Assembly (NCBI RefSeq): GCF_014655595.1
Contig: NZ_BNBL01000014.1
Coordinates: 1-64,000 of the forward strand
Length of the DNA stretch: 64,000 nt
Source: Streptomyces griseocarneus
GTDB taxonomy: Bacteria > Actinomycetota > Actinomycetes > Streptomycetales > Streptomycetaceae
Reading direction: 5' to 3'
The position numbers and the translations under genes are program-made. The notes beneath the pieces were generated by a model. It had not been told where the DNA came from, ran no database searches, and was given only the letters and a program-made list of their open reading frames with translations. The stretch's first letter is position 1, and the number at the start of each line of letters is the position of its first letter. Positions 8,279-19,344 of the stretch are shown in pieces.

Positions 8279-8308
8279 CGAGAAGGCAGGTCAAGGACGG
8301 AGGTCGGC

Positions 8309-8950
8309 GTGAGAAGCACGGGCGACGGTACGGCGGTCGGCGGTCCGTATCCGCTGCATGGGGGAATGGTCGAACCAGTGCCCCGCTATTCCGCCACGCC
8401 AGCGGTCACCACTCCGCGGGGGCGGGACTCCGAAGGCGAGAGCGCCTCGCGTGGTCCGGACAGCATCGGTTACCGGGGGCCGACCGCGTGCGCCGCGGCC
8501 GGCATCACCTACCGGCAGCTGGACTACTGGGCGCGTACGGGGCTCGTCGAGCCCAGCGTGCGGCCCGCGTACGGCTCGGGCAGCCAGCGGCTCTACAGCT
8601 TCCGGGACGTCGTCGTCCTGAAGATCGTCAAGCGGTTGCTGGACACCGGGGTCTCGCTGCAGAACATCCGCACCGCGGTGCAGCACCTGCGGGCCCGGGG
8701 CATGGACGACCTGGCGCAGATGACGCTCATGAGCGACGGCGCCACGGTCTACGAGTGCACCTCGCCCGACGAGGTCGTCGACCTCCTCCAGGGCGGCCAG
8801 GGAGTCTTCGGGATCGCCGTGGGCGTCGTCTGGCGCGATGTGCAGAGCGCGCTCGCGCAGCTGCACGGCGAGCGCGTGGACACGGGCGAGACGCTCGTGG
8901 GCCACAACCCCGCCGATGAGCTCGCCCGCCGCCGCAACCGGGCGGGGTAG
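8309..8950 (+). CDS. MerR-family transcriptional regulator (Rv1830-like)
   Basis: After a flexible N-terminus of about 45 residues, a MerR helix-turn-helix begins at YRGPTACAAAGITYRQLDYW, with wing residues GSGSQRLYSFRDVVVLKIV, then a helical dimerisation segment. The 213-residue length fits Rv1830-type regulators rather than metal sensors. The start is GTG 8309: GGAGGT lies at 8299-8304 and a consensus promoter lies just upstream. The overlapping palindromes before the promoter suggest autoregulation. A strong terminator closes the transcript. Confidence 0.85.
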   Translation: MRSTGDGTAVGGPYPLHGGMVEPVPRYSATPAVTTPRGRDSEGESASRGPDSIGYRGPTACAAAGITYRQLDYWARTGLVEPSVRPAYGSGSQRLYSFRDVVVLKIVKRLLDTGVSLQNIRTAVQHLRARGMDDLAQMTLMSDGATVYECTSPDEVVDLLQGGQGVFGIAVGVVWRDVQSALAQLHGERVDTGETLVGHNPADELARRRNRAG

Positions 8951-8966
8951 GGCTCTCAGCGACCTT

Positions 8967-9016
8967 CGAAGCGCCCCCCGCCGGCTGCCGTGAGGCACCC
9001 GGCGGGGGGCGCTTCG
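8967..9016 (+). terminator. Strong stem-loop terminator
   Basis: Perfect 18-bp arms at 8967-8984 and 8999-9016 enclose a 14-base loop, directly after the MerR stop codon. There is no U-tract, which is common in Streptomyces. Confidence 0.85.
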
Positions 9017-9075
9017 GCGTGCTCCGGCCCTGGCAGGGAGCCCGATTGTCAGTGGTGTGCGGGAGCATCGGTCGT

Positions 9076-10548
9076 GTGAGGGGTGTACCGACGATCCTGC
9101 ATCTGGACATGGACGCTTTCTACGCTTCGGCGGAGCAGGCGGCCAAGCCCAGCCTGCGCGGAAAACCGGTGGTCGTCGGCGGCATCGGCCCGAGGGGCGT
9201 GGTGGCCACGGCGTCGTACGAGGCGCGGGTCTTCGGCGTGCGGTCGGCCATGGCCACGGCCCAGGCCCGCCGGCTCTGTCCCAACGCCGCCTACCTCACC
9301 CCGCGGTTCGGGCTCTACCAGAGCGTCAGCCAGGTCGTCATGGAGCTGCTCCGCGAGCTGTCGCCCCTGGTGGAGCCGCTGAGCCTCGACGAGGCGTTCG
9401 TGGACCTCGAGGCGGGCGGCGTGGAGCCCACGGCCGCCGCGGCGCGGGCGGTGGGCGAGAAACTGCGCCGGGACATCGCGAGGGCCACGGGACTCACGGG
9501 CTCGGTGGGGCTGGCCGGCTCCAAGATGCTGGCGAAGATCGCCTCCGAGGAGGCCAAGCCCGACGGGCTGCTGCTCATCGAGCCCGGCACCGAGCTGGAG
9601 ATCCTGGGCCCGATGTCGGTGCGTGCCATCCCGGGCGTCGGCCCCGCCACTGCCGAAACGTTGCGGCGGGCGGGCATCGCCACCGTGGCCGAGACCGCCG
9701 TGGCGGGCGAGGACGAGCTGGTGCGGCTGCTGGGCCGGGCGCACGGCGCGGGCCTGTACGCCCTGGCCACCGGCCATGACGACCGGCCGGTCGTCGCCGA
9801 GCGCGACGCCAAGTCCGTGTCCGTGGAGGACACCTTCGCCGAGGACCTCACCGACCGGACCCGGGTCCAGCTCGAGCTCGCCCGCCTCGCCGACCGCTGC
9901 GTGCGGCGGCTGCGCGGCGCCGGGCGGTCCGGGCGCACGGTCTCGATCAAGGTGCGGAGCTACGACTTCTCGACGCTGACCCGCTCCGAGACGCTGCGCG
10001 GCCCCACCGACGACCCGGCGGTCGTCCGAGAGGCGGCCGCCCGGCTGCTCGAGGGCGTGGACACCACGGCGGGCGTGCGGCTGCTGGGCGTCGGCGTCTC
10101 CGGGCTCGCCGACTACACCCAGGAGGACCTCTTCGCCCAGGCGGCGAGCAGCACCCCCGCCGAGGCCCCGGAAGGGGTGACGGACGAGGAGGGCGAGAGC
10201 ACGGAGGTTCCGGCGGCGCTTCCGCCGCCCCGGCAGTGGCTGCCGGGCCTGGACCTCCGGCACGCCGAGTACGGGCCGGGGTGGGTGCAGGGCAGCGGCC
10301 TGGGGCGGGTCACCGTCCGCTTCGAGACGCCCTGGTCGGAGCCGGGCCGGGTACGGACCTTCGCCGTCGACGACCCCGCGCTGGAGCCGGCGGAGCCCTT
10401 GCCGCTCGTACGGGACGCCGGCGCGCCGGGCCCGGGGGACCAGGGCGACCGGGAGGATCAGGACGGTCCGGAGGGCGTCCCGGGCTCCGGGGGCTCGCCG
10501 GAGTCCGCCGGAGCCGGAGCCTGCGGTGCCGGCAGCTCGAGCCCGTAG
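9076..10548 (+). CDS. dinB: DNA polymerase IV (Y-family, translesion)
   Basis: An error-prone polymerase for lesion bypass. Catalytic carboxylates are visible in LHLDMDAFYAS near the N-terminus and SLDEAFVDLE near residue 110. Helix-hairpin-helix (IPGVGPATAETLRRAGI) and little-finger domains follow. A C-terminal extension of about 100 residues (PRQWLPGLDLRHAEYG and beyond) is typical of streptomycete DinB and may be a small barrel domain. GTG 9076 begins the conserved N-terminus; in-frame GTGs at 9019, 9052 and 9055 are alternatives. Its last 91 bp overlap, on the opposite strand, the end of the PRC-barrel gene. Confidence 0.93.
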   Translation: MRGVPTILHLDMDAFYASAEQAAKPSLRGKPVVVGGIGPRGVVATASYEARVFGVRSAMATAQARRLCPNAAYLTPRFGLYQSVSQVVMELLRELSPLVEPLSLDEAFVDLEAGGVEPTAAAARAVGEKLRRDIARATGLTGSVGLAGSKMLAKIASEEAKPDGLLLIEPGTELEILGPMSVRAIPGVGPATAETLRRAGIATVAETAVAGEDELVRLLGRAHGAGLYALATGHDDRPVVAERDAKSVSVEDTFAEDLTDRTRVQLELARLADRCVRRLRGAGRSGRTVSIKVRSYDFSTLTRSETLRGPTDDPAVVREAAARLLEGVDTTAGVRLLGVGVSGLADYTQEDLFAQAASSTPAEAPEGVTDEEGESTEVPAALPPPRQWLPGLDLRHAEYGPGWVQGSGLGRVTVRFETPWSEPGRVRTFAVDDPALEPAEPLPLVRDAGAPGPGDQGDREDQDGPEGVPGSGGSPESAGAGACGAGSSSP

Positions 10549-10841
10549 TGGTGGTAGAGCTGCAGCTCCTGCTCGGGGGAGAGGTGGCGGCCGACGCCGA
10601 AGCCCGGCGCCTTCTTGATCAGCTCCCGTTCGTAGGGCACGTGCAGCGCGTCGTCCTCGACCCGGCTGGGCACGAGCGGCACGAACGCGTCCCGGCCGAA
10701 CAGGCCGGTGCGCACCGCCGCCCACTCCGGCTCCCCGGTCGCGTCGTCGAGGTACACCTCGTCCACGGTGCCGATCTTCGAGCCCTCCCGGTCGAAGGCC
10801 TTGCGCCCGATCAGGCTCCGGGGATCGATGTCGCTCTGCAC
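10458..10841 (-). CDS. PRC-barrel domain protein
   Basis: A 127-residue protein starting with GTG at 10841 and preceded by GGAGG at 10846-10850. A PRC-barrel spans about 1-75 (IDPRSLIGRKAFDREGSKIG, then VDEVYLD), followed by a helical segment with LSPEQELQLYHHYG and a Pro-rich end. Such stand-alone PRC-barrels are common and uncharacterised in Streptomyces. Longer readings start upstream of the ribosome site and are rejected. Its 3' 91 bp lie inside dinB on the other strand. Confidence 0.85.
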   Translation of the reverse strand: MQSDIDPRSLIGRKAFDREGSKIGTVDEVYLDDATGEPEWAAVRTGLFGRDAFVPLVPSRVEDDALHVPYERELIKKAPGFGVGRHLSPEQELQLYHHYGLELPAPQAPAPADSGEPPEPGTPSGPS

Positions 10842-10971
10842 GATTCCTCCCTTGGCTTCTCCGCCCCCCGACGTCGCCCTGAAACCACGAAAGTGCACAA
10901 AACAGGAACCGGCCACTCGGGAGATCCGCCCGGAAAGGCGCGCTGGTAGGCTGGCGATTGGCCGCAGACCC

Positions 10972-11190
10972 CGTGCGGGAGAGTCCTCCTCGAGGCCCAC
11001 CAGGGCACCGGCGAGGCGCCGAAGGAGCAAATCCTCCCCGGAATCTCTCAGGCACCCGGTACCGCACGGACGAGGTCACTCTGGAAAGCAGGGCGGGCCC
11101 AGGTCAGGCATCTCACCGAAGCCCCTCCTCACCGACGGTGAAAGCCGGGTCGCGCGTTGCGCCCCGGTGAAGCTCTCAGGTTGAGATGAC
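10972..11190 (+). promoter_or_regulatory. Tandem glycine riboswitch
   Basis: Aptamer I runs 10972-11068, closed by CGTGCGG/CCGCACG. It contains GGGAGAGT, GCCGAAGGAGCAA and CTCTCAGGCACC. Aptamer II runs about 11075-11190, closed by GTCA/TGAC, with ACTCTGGAAAG, CACCGAAG and CTCTCAGG. These are the conserved cores of the two glycine aptamers, joined by a short linker. The riboswitch precedes gcvP and should raise expression when glycine is abundant, as reported for Streptomyces gcv genes. Confidence 0.93.
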
Positions 11191-11248
11191 AGAGGGGGAG
11201 GCCGTCCGGGTACCCGCGCCGTGGTACCCCTCGCAGGTCGCAATGACC

Positions 11249-11254
11249 AGGAGG
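11249..11254 (+). promoter_or_regulatory. Ribosome binding site that sets the gcvP start
   Basis: AGGAGG lies 9 nt before ATG 11264. An in-frame ATG at 11186 falls inside the closing stem of riboswitch aptamer II, and ATG 11243 lies before this site, so both are unlikely starts. Confidence 0.8.
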
Positions 11255-11263
11255 CCTCCGCAG

Positions 11264-14149
<2,886 letters not shown>

Positions 14150-14191
14150 CGGCGGCCGCGACGGCTGACGTCAGGGGCCCGGAAACGGGTC

Positions 14192-14225
14192 GGGGCCGGT
14201 TCGGCGTTCGCGCCGGGCCGGCCCC
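14192..14225 (+). terminator. Terminator after gcvP
   Basis: GC-rich arms (GGGGCCGG at 14192, CCGGCCCC ending at 14225) form a stem of about 14 bp with a TTCG-type tetraloop, followed by TTC. Confidence 0.8.
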
Positions 14226-14302
14226 TTCATGTTCTTTTCGTGCCTGTTCTTTTCGTGCCTGTGGTGCTGTGGGTCATGCGTGCCGTGCCGCGTGGCGCGC
14301 CG

Positions 14303-14566
14303 CTAGGCGGCGGTCACCACGTGGTCGGTGCCCAGCGACCGGTGCGGGGCGATGATCTGCCCGTCCGGCAGCAGCTCACCGGTGTCCTCGAAGCAGAGGA
14401 CGCCGTTGCACAGCAGGCTCCATCCCTGCTCCGGGTAGGTGGCCACGAGGTGGGCGGCCTCCCGGTCGGCGGAGTCGGCTGACGGGCACGTGGGCTGGTG
14501 CTGGCACATGGAAGGGATCTTTCGCTCTGATGTGGTGGCTGTCCTGCGGCTCGATGCGTTGGTCAT
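14303..14566 (-). CDS. DUF5999 family protein
   Basis: A short protein with a cysteine-bearing core beginning MCQHQPTCPSADSADREAAH and continuing EQGWSLLCNGVLCFEDTG, the streptomycete DUF5999 pattern. Function is unknown. The spaced cysteines and histidine could bind a metal. ATG 14566 is chosen because a GGGGGG run lies upstream. An internal ATG at 14509 would give a 68-residue form that starts directly at the conserved core. Confidence 0.78.
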   Translation of the reverse strand: MTNASSRRTATTSERKIPSMCQHQPTCPSADSADREAAHLVATYPEQGWSLLCNGVLCFEDTGELLPDGQIIAPHRSLGTDHVVTAA

Positions 14567-14770
14567 GCCGCCCCCCGTAGTGAATCGTCGGTCGGTCCCA
14601 GTGTTGCCCCACGGGCCTCGTTCCGCAGGCATTTCACCGTGACGCTCCTCACAGGAGGATGACGCATCACCCATGCGGGCGGTTGCTTCCAACTCCGCAG
14701 TCCCTTTGGGGGGTTCGGCATGGCCGCAGTGGACTAGTCCGGTGGGGTGAGAGATGGGGGCAGAGATACG

Positions 14771-14803
14771 CCCCGCGCCCCCTCGGACTCCGGGGGCGCG
14801 GGG
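14771..14803 (-). terminator. Terminator of the hypothetical gene at 14824
   Basis: Perfect 12-bp GC arms (14771-14782 and 14792-14803) with a 9-base loop, just past the stop codon of the minus-strand gene. Confidence 0.8.
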
Positions 14804-14823
14804 CGGAGGGTGGCGATCTTGGC

Positions 14824-15411
14824 TCAGGCGGTCGCCTTGAGCTGTGGGCCGGGGGCCAGCCGGCGGGTGAGGACGGGCAGCAGATCGCTGGCCCGGTGGG
14901 GACGGTGCGCGGCGATGCCCGGGGGCGCGGGGGCGAGCGGCACGAGGAGGTCGCCCGGCGCGAAGAGCTCCGAGGTGGCGTCGGCCGCGACGTCGGCGTG
15001 CAGCCAGAGGGTGAGCATGTAGAGCTCGGGCACCGACAGCAGCCGCGGCTGGTACGGCGTGGTCAGCGCCTCGGCCTGCCGCAGGGCCAGTTCGGTGGAG
15101 GCGAGGTACGGGCCCTCGAAGAAGTGCGAGAACGCCCAGCCGTCGGGCGTGGGCCGCGCCTCGCCGGCGGCCACCGCCCGCCCGTCCTCCGTGATCAGGA
15201 AGCGCCAGCCCGAGAGCCGGGTGCGGGGCGTCCCGCCGCGCGCGGTGACGCGCTCCAGCACATGGACGGGCAGCGGGAGTTCGGCGGTGAGCGGAGTGCG
15301 GGCGGACCGCAGGGAAGGCGTGCGGGCCTCGCGGACGGCGGTGGGGGAACCGAGGGCCGTGAGGACGCTGCGGAGGGCAGGCGCGGGCGCAGGGGGGACA
15401 TGCAGCGGCAT
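14824..15411 (-). CDS. Hypothetical protein (actinobacterial, unknown function)
   Basis: I do not recognise a named family. The 195-residue protein has no signal peptide or membrane helix. A basic, Pro/Ala-rich first third precedes a globular region rich in aromatic residues (GWRFLITEDGRAVAAGEA, then GWAFSHFFEGPYLAST and LYMLTLWLHAD). ATG 15411 has GAGAGG about 9 nt upstream. It is monocistronic, with a clear terminator. A BldD-like box lies about 150 bp upstream, so developmental control is possible. Confidence 0.72.
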   Translation of the reverse strand: MPLHVPPAPAPALRSVLTALGSPTAVREARTPSLRSARTPLTAELPLPVHVLERVTARGGTPRTRLSGWRFLITEDGRAVAAGEARPTPDGWAFSHFFEGPYLASTELALRQAEALTTPYQPRLLSVPELYMLTLWLHADVAADATSELFAPGDLLVPLAPAPPGIAAHRPHRASDLLPVLTRRLAPGPQLKATA

Positions 15412-15900
15412 GGTGAGTCGCCTCTCGCTTTGGGAGACACACGGTGGAGCTGGGCAGGTGCGACGACGCTGTCGGCGAGCGGAACGGGGTCAGAGGGGGG
15501 CCGGACCGACTCCGGGGACGCCTACTCTCTGCCTCATTACGGAGTTTATACGACACGTGTTCACACAGTGTTTCGCCTAGCTGTCCGCAGCATTTCCGGC
15601 AAGGGGAAATCGGGGCGCGTTCCAGGGGTGATTTCGGTGATTTTGTGGCCTCTTTGCGCGCGTGACCTCGGCGTTCCCTTCGCATACGGTAGGCCGGATC
15701 TCATCGGTGTTTATCACCAGCGCATTGCGCCGCAGTCGGGGGTCCCCGTTATGCCGACGGAATGTGCCGGAGTGCGCTCGGGGGAAGCCTACCGGGTATG
15801 CGGTCGCCGCGAGGCGTTATGGATCGTCCCGTCTGGGCATCATCGACCGTGACAAGGCGGCCGGCGCCATGGGCGACCCGGTTGAGGGAGGGACGCTTGA
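15412..15900. other. 489-bp divergent intergenic region
   Basis: No gene is seen. It separates two divergent genes and is somewhat richer in A/T around 15530-15640. It contains the ACACGTGT palindrome (15553-15560), a BldD-like box (15560-15574), and TATAAACT on the minus strand as a possible -10 area for the hypothetical gene. I could not place a confident promoter for the plus-strand gene. Confidence 0.6.
15560..15574. promoter_or_regulatory. BldD-like binding site
   Basis: TTCACACAGTGTTTC fits the published BldD consensus NTNACNCWGNGTNAN at eight of nine specified positions. It lies between divergent genes, next to an ACACGTGT palindrome. Confidence 0.45.
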
Positions 15901-17400
15901 ATGGGTGAGAAGGTCGCGGCCATGGGGTTCGACCTCGCCGACCGCCGGCGGTACCGGGACAAGCTCCGGCAGTGCCTGGAAGGGTTGGCGAGGCTGCTGG
16001 AGGAGAAGCGATTCGATCGCCCCCGGAATCTCATGGGGCTGGAGATCGAGCTGAATCTCGCGGGCTCCGACGGCATGCCGAGCATGGTGAATGCGGAGGT
16101 GCTCGAGCGTATCGCGAGCGGGGATTTCCAGACCGAACTCGGGCGTTTCAACCTGGAAGTGAACATCGTCCCGCACCGGCTGTCGGGCCGGGTTCTCGAC
16201 CAGCTCGCGGAAGAGATGCGCACCGCCCTGTCGTACGCCGACCGCAGGGCCATGGAGGTCGATTCCGGAATCGTCATGATCGGTATCCTGCCGACGCTCA
16301 CCAGCGCCGACCTGGTCTCCTCCAACCTCTCCGCGGCCGACCGCTACTTCCTCCTGAACGACCAGGTGGTGGCCGCCCGGGGCGAGGAATTCACCATCGA
16401 CATCGACGGCGTCGAGCACCTGACCTGCACCGCCCGCTCCATCACCCCCGAGGCCGCCTGCACCTCCGTCCAGCTGCACCTGCAGGTCACCCCCGGCCGG
16501 TTCGCCGCCGTGTGGAACGCCGCGCAGGCCGTCGCCGCCGCGCAGATAGCCGTCGGCGCCAACTCGCCGTTCCTCTTCGGGCGGGAGCTGTGGCGGGAGT
16601 CCAGGCCCCCGCTGTTCGTCCAGTCCACCGACACCCGCCCGCCCGAGCTCCAGGTCCAGGGCGTGCGGCCGCGCACCTGGTTCGGGGAGCGCTGGATCAC
16701 CTCGGCGTACGAGCTGTTCGAGGAGAACCTCCGCTACTTCCCGCCCCTGCTGCCCATCTCCGCCGACGAGGACCCGCTGCGCGTGCTGGACGAGGGCGGG
16801 GTGCCCTGGCTGCACGAACTCACCCTGCACAACGGCACCGTCTACCGCTGGAACCGCCCGGTCTACGGGATCGCCGACGGCGTCCCCCACCTGCGCGTGG
16901 AGAACAGGGTGCTGCCCGCCGGGCCCACCGTCACCGACGTGATGGCCAACACCGCCTTCTACTACGGCCTGGTCAGGGCGCTCGCCGAGGAGTCCCGGCC
17001 GGTGTGGACCCGGCTGCCGTTCGAGGTCGCCGCCGAGAACTTCGACCTCGCCTGCCGCCACGGCATCGACGCCGTGCTGCGCTGGCCCCGGCCCGGGCGC
17101 GGCGGCACCCCGGCGCGGGTGCCCGCCGTGCGGCTCGTCCGCGACGAGCTGCTGCCGCTGGCCGCGGCCGGGCTCGACGCCTGGGGCGTCGAGCCCGCCG
17201 ACCGCGACCACTACCTGGGAGTCATCGAGGAGCGCTGCCGGCGCGGCGTCAACGGAGCGTCCTGGCAGGCGGACACCTATCACCGGGCGCGCGAGCGCGG
17301 GCTGGACCGCCGGCTCGCCCTGGCCGCCACCACGCGGCGCTACTGCGAACTGATGCGCACGGGCGAGCCGGTGCACACCTGGCCGGTGGGCATCGCCTGA
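15901..17400 (+). CDS. GCS2-family glutamate-cysteine ligase-like protein
   Basis: A 499-residue ATP-dependent carboxylate-amine ligase of the GCS2 type. The glutamate-binding start LMGLEIELNL and the strand segments LEVNIVPH and TSVQLHLQV are characteristic. The family joins an amino acid to glutamate or a similar acid. Actinobacteria use mycothiol and ergothioneine, so an EgtA-like or unknown dipeptide role is possible, but no ergothioneine genes are nearby. GGAGGGACG lies about 6-10 nt before ATG 15901. Substrate assignment is uncertain. Confidence 0.8.
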   Translation: MGEKVAAMGFDLADRRRYRDKLRQCLEGLARLLEEKRFDRPRNLMGLEIELNLAGSDGMPSMVNAEVLERIASGDFQTELGRFNLEVNIVPHRLSGRVLDQLAEEMRTALSYADRRAMEVDSGIVMIGILPTLTSADLVSSNLSAADRYFLLNDQVVAARGEEFTIDIDGVEHLTCTARSITPEAACTSVQLHLQVTPGRFAAVWNAAQAVAAAQIAVGANSPFLFGRELWRESRPPLFVQSTDTRPPELQVQGVRPRTWFGERWITSAYELFEENLRYFPPLLPISADEDPLRVLDEGGVPWLHELTLHNGTVYRWNRPVYGIADGVPHLRVENRVLPAGPTVTDVMANTAFYYGLVRALAEESRPVWTRLPFEVAAENFDLACRHGIDAVLRWPRPGRGGTPARVPAVRLVRDELLPLAAAGLDAWGVEPADRDHYLGVIEERCRRGVNGASWQADTYHRARERGLDRRLALAATTRRYCELMRTGEPVHTWPVGIA

Positions 17401-17452
17401 CGCGGCCCGCCGCACCCCCTGTTCGTACCGCCACCGGGTCGTCGGGCAAGCT

Positions 17453-18340
17453 GTGACGACCGTGACCATGGGCAGGCGGGAGACGAGGGTGCGGCACAAC
17501 GCTCCAGACGGTGAGGCGGGCGCCGGGACGAAGGCGGCCGGCGAAGGGCCGTCCGGCGGCGGGCCGTCGGAGGGCGGGCTGCCCCGGCGGACGCTGCGCG
17601 CGGAGATACTGATCGTCCTCGCGCTCTCGCTCGGCGCCAGTGCGGTGTCGTCGCTGATCAGCTTCGTCGGCTCGGTCACCCGCCCCGGCGGGCTCAAGGA
17701 CCAGGCCGCCACCCTCAACGCCTCGCACGCCCCCGGCCGGCCCTGGCTCGACCTCGCCTGGCAGGTCTTCGGCATCGCGACCGCGCTGGTGCCGGTGCTG
17801 CTCGTCGTCCACCTGCTCGCGCGCGAGTTGCCCGGGGGCGGCGCGCTGCGGGCCATCGGCCTCGACCGCCGGCGGCCGGGCCTGGACCTCGCCCGGGGCG
17901 CCGCTCTCGCCGCGGCCGTCGGCGGCAGCGGGCTGCTGTTCTACCTCGCCGTGCGGGCAGCGGGCTTCAACCTGACCGTGGTGCCGGAGAACCTGCCCGA
18001 CGTGTGGTGGAAGCTGCCCGTGCTGATCGCCTCGGCCCTGCAGAACGCCGTGCTCGAGGAGGTCGTGGTCGTCGGCTACCTGCTGCGCAGGCTCGGGCAA
18101 CTGGGCTGGACCCCGGCGGCCGCCCTGGCCGCGAGCGCGGTGCTGCGCGGCTCGTACCACCTCTACCAGGGCATCGGCGGCCTGGTCGGCAACATGGTGA
18201 TGGGCGTGGTGTTCGTCCTGTGCTACCGCCGGTGGGGGCGGGTGGGGCCGCTGGTCGCCGCGCACGCGCTCATCGACATCGTGGCGTTCGTCGGGTACGC
18301 GCTGCTCGCGGGCAAGGTGGCCTGGCTGCCCACGGCCTGA
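17453..18340 (+). CDS. CPBP family intramembrane metalloprotease
   Basis: A polytopic membrane protein with six to eight hydrophobic segments after a charged N-terminal tail of about 55 residues. The CPBP (Abi) motifs are present: EE in NAVLEEVVVVGYLLRRL, then RGSYHLYQG, then AHALIDIVAF. These supply the Glu and His residues of the presumed zinc site. The family includes CAAX prenyl proteases and bacteriocin-immunity proteins; the substrate is unknown. The GTG start is 52 bp after the preceding gene, so cotranscription is likely. Confidence 0.87.
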   Translation: MTTVTMGRRETRVRHNAPDGEAGAGTKAAGEGPSGGGPSEGGLPRRTLRAEILIVLALSLGASAVSSLISFVGSVTRPGGLKDQAATLNASHAPGRPWLDLAWQVFGIATALVPVLLVVHLLARELPGGGALRAIGLDRRRPGLDLARGAALAAAVGGSGLLFYLAVRAAGFNLTVVPENLPDVWWKLPVLIASALQNAVLEEVVVVGYLLRRLGQLGWTPAAALAASAVLRGSYHLYQGIGGLVGNMVMGVVFVLCYRRWGRVGPLVAAHALIDIVAFVGYALLAGKVAWLPTA

Positions 18341-18358
18341 CCCGCGGCCCCGGTCCAC

Positions 18359-19174
18359 CTAGGCGAGCAGTTCCCCGTCGATGACGGTGACGGCCGAACC
18401 GGTCAGCAGCGTGCGGTCGCCGCGCAGCGCGGTGCGGACGAGGCCGGTGCGGGCGGAGGCCTGCAGGCCCGTGAGGTCGTCACGGCCCAGCCGGGCGGAC
18501 CAGAAGGGGGCCAGCGCGGTGTGGGCGCTGCCGGTGACGGGGTCCTCGTCGATGCCCACGTTCGGGAAGAAGCAGCGCGAGACGTAGTCGTAGCCGCGCG
18601 AGGGGTCCTCGGCGGCGGCGGTGGCGATGACGCCCCGGCGGGAGGCGCGTGCCAGCGCCGCGAGGTCCGGGGCGAGGGCGCGCACGGCCTGTTCGTCGGC
18701 CAGCTCCACCACCAGGTCGCCGATGTGCTCGCTGGTGTCGAGGACCTGCAGGGGCGTCGCGCCCAGGGCCTCGGCCAGTCCGGGGACCGTCATCGGCGTG
18801 AGCTGCGAGGTGGGGAAGTCCAGGGTGATCCGGCCGTCCTCGTGGGCGGTCGCGGTCAGGACGCCGCAGCGGGCGGCGAAGCGGACGGTTCCGGTGGCCA
18901 TGCCCGTGGTGTGCAGGACGTGGGCCGTGGCGAGCGTGGCGTGGCCGCACAGGTCGACCTCGGTCGTGGGGGTGAACCAGCGCAGCGCCCAGTCGGCGTG
19001 CGGCGTTGCCTCGGGCAGGCGGTGGGCGAAGGCGGTCTCGGAGAGGTTGACCTCCGCGGCGATCTGCCGCAGCCGGTCGTCGCCGGGGAAGGCGCCGGTG
19101 TCGAAGAGCATGACCCCGGCCGGGTTGCCGGCGAAGGGACGGTCGGTGAAGGCGTCGACGATGCGGATCTTCAT
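18359..19174 (-). CDS. PhzF family phenazine biosynthesis-like isomerase
   Basis: A two-domain DapF-like fold of 271 residues, starting MKIRIVDAFTDRPFAGNPAG. This is the conserved PhzF N-terminus with the catalytic-region sequence FAGNPAGV. LSETAF and DEDPVTGSAHTALAPF are family signatures. No phenazine genes are nearby, so the real substrate is unknown. ATG 19174 is chosen because it begins the family core; ten extra upstream codons have no ribosome site. It is convergent with the CPBP gene, 18 bp apart. Confidence 0.9.
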   Translation of the reverse strand: MKIRIVDAFTDRPFAGNPAGVMLFDTGAFPGDDRLRQIAAEVNLSETAFAHRLPEATPHADWALRWFTPTTEVDLCGHATLATAHVLHTTGMATGTVRFAARCGVLTATAHEDGRITLDFPTSQLTPMTVPGLAEALGATPLQVLDTSEHIGDLVVELADEQAVRALAPDLAALARASRRGVIATAAAEDPSRGYDYVSRCFFPNVGIDEDPVTGSAHTALAPFWSARLGRDDLTGLQASARTGLVRTALRGDRTLLTGSAVTVIDGELLA

Positions 19175-19344
19175 GGCCGGAGCGTAGAGGCGCGAAGGAG
19201 CCACAGGCCATGGCCAATCGCAGAAAACTGGACTGATGTGTGGACTGCTCGACGGATCCTGGCCGCCGCCCCGCGGGGTTCCTTGACCGGCCGTCAGCAG
19301 CTGGCCAGACTCCGGATCCGGTCCGACAGAAACGGAGCCCGGCC

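Larger units (their letters stand above)
10842..11263 (+). promoter_or_regulatory. Leader region of gcvP
   Basis: This 422-bp gap has no gene. It holds the divergent promoters of the PRC-barrel gene and gcvP, the tandem glycine riboswitch (10972-11190), and about 60 bases of expression platform before the gcvP ribosome site. TAGGCT at 10947-10952 is a plausible -10 box for gcvP. Confidence 0.6.

Noticed and set aside
11186..11263. Upstream ATG as the gcvP start
   Set aside because: It lies in the closing stem of the second glycine aptamer and has no ribosome site; the ATG at 11264 has AGGAGG.
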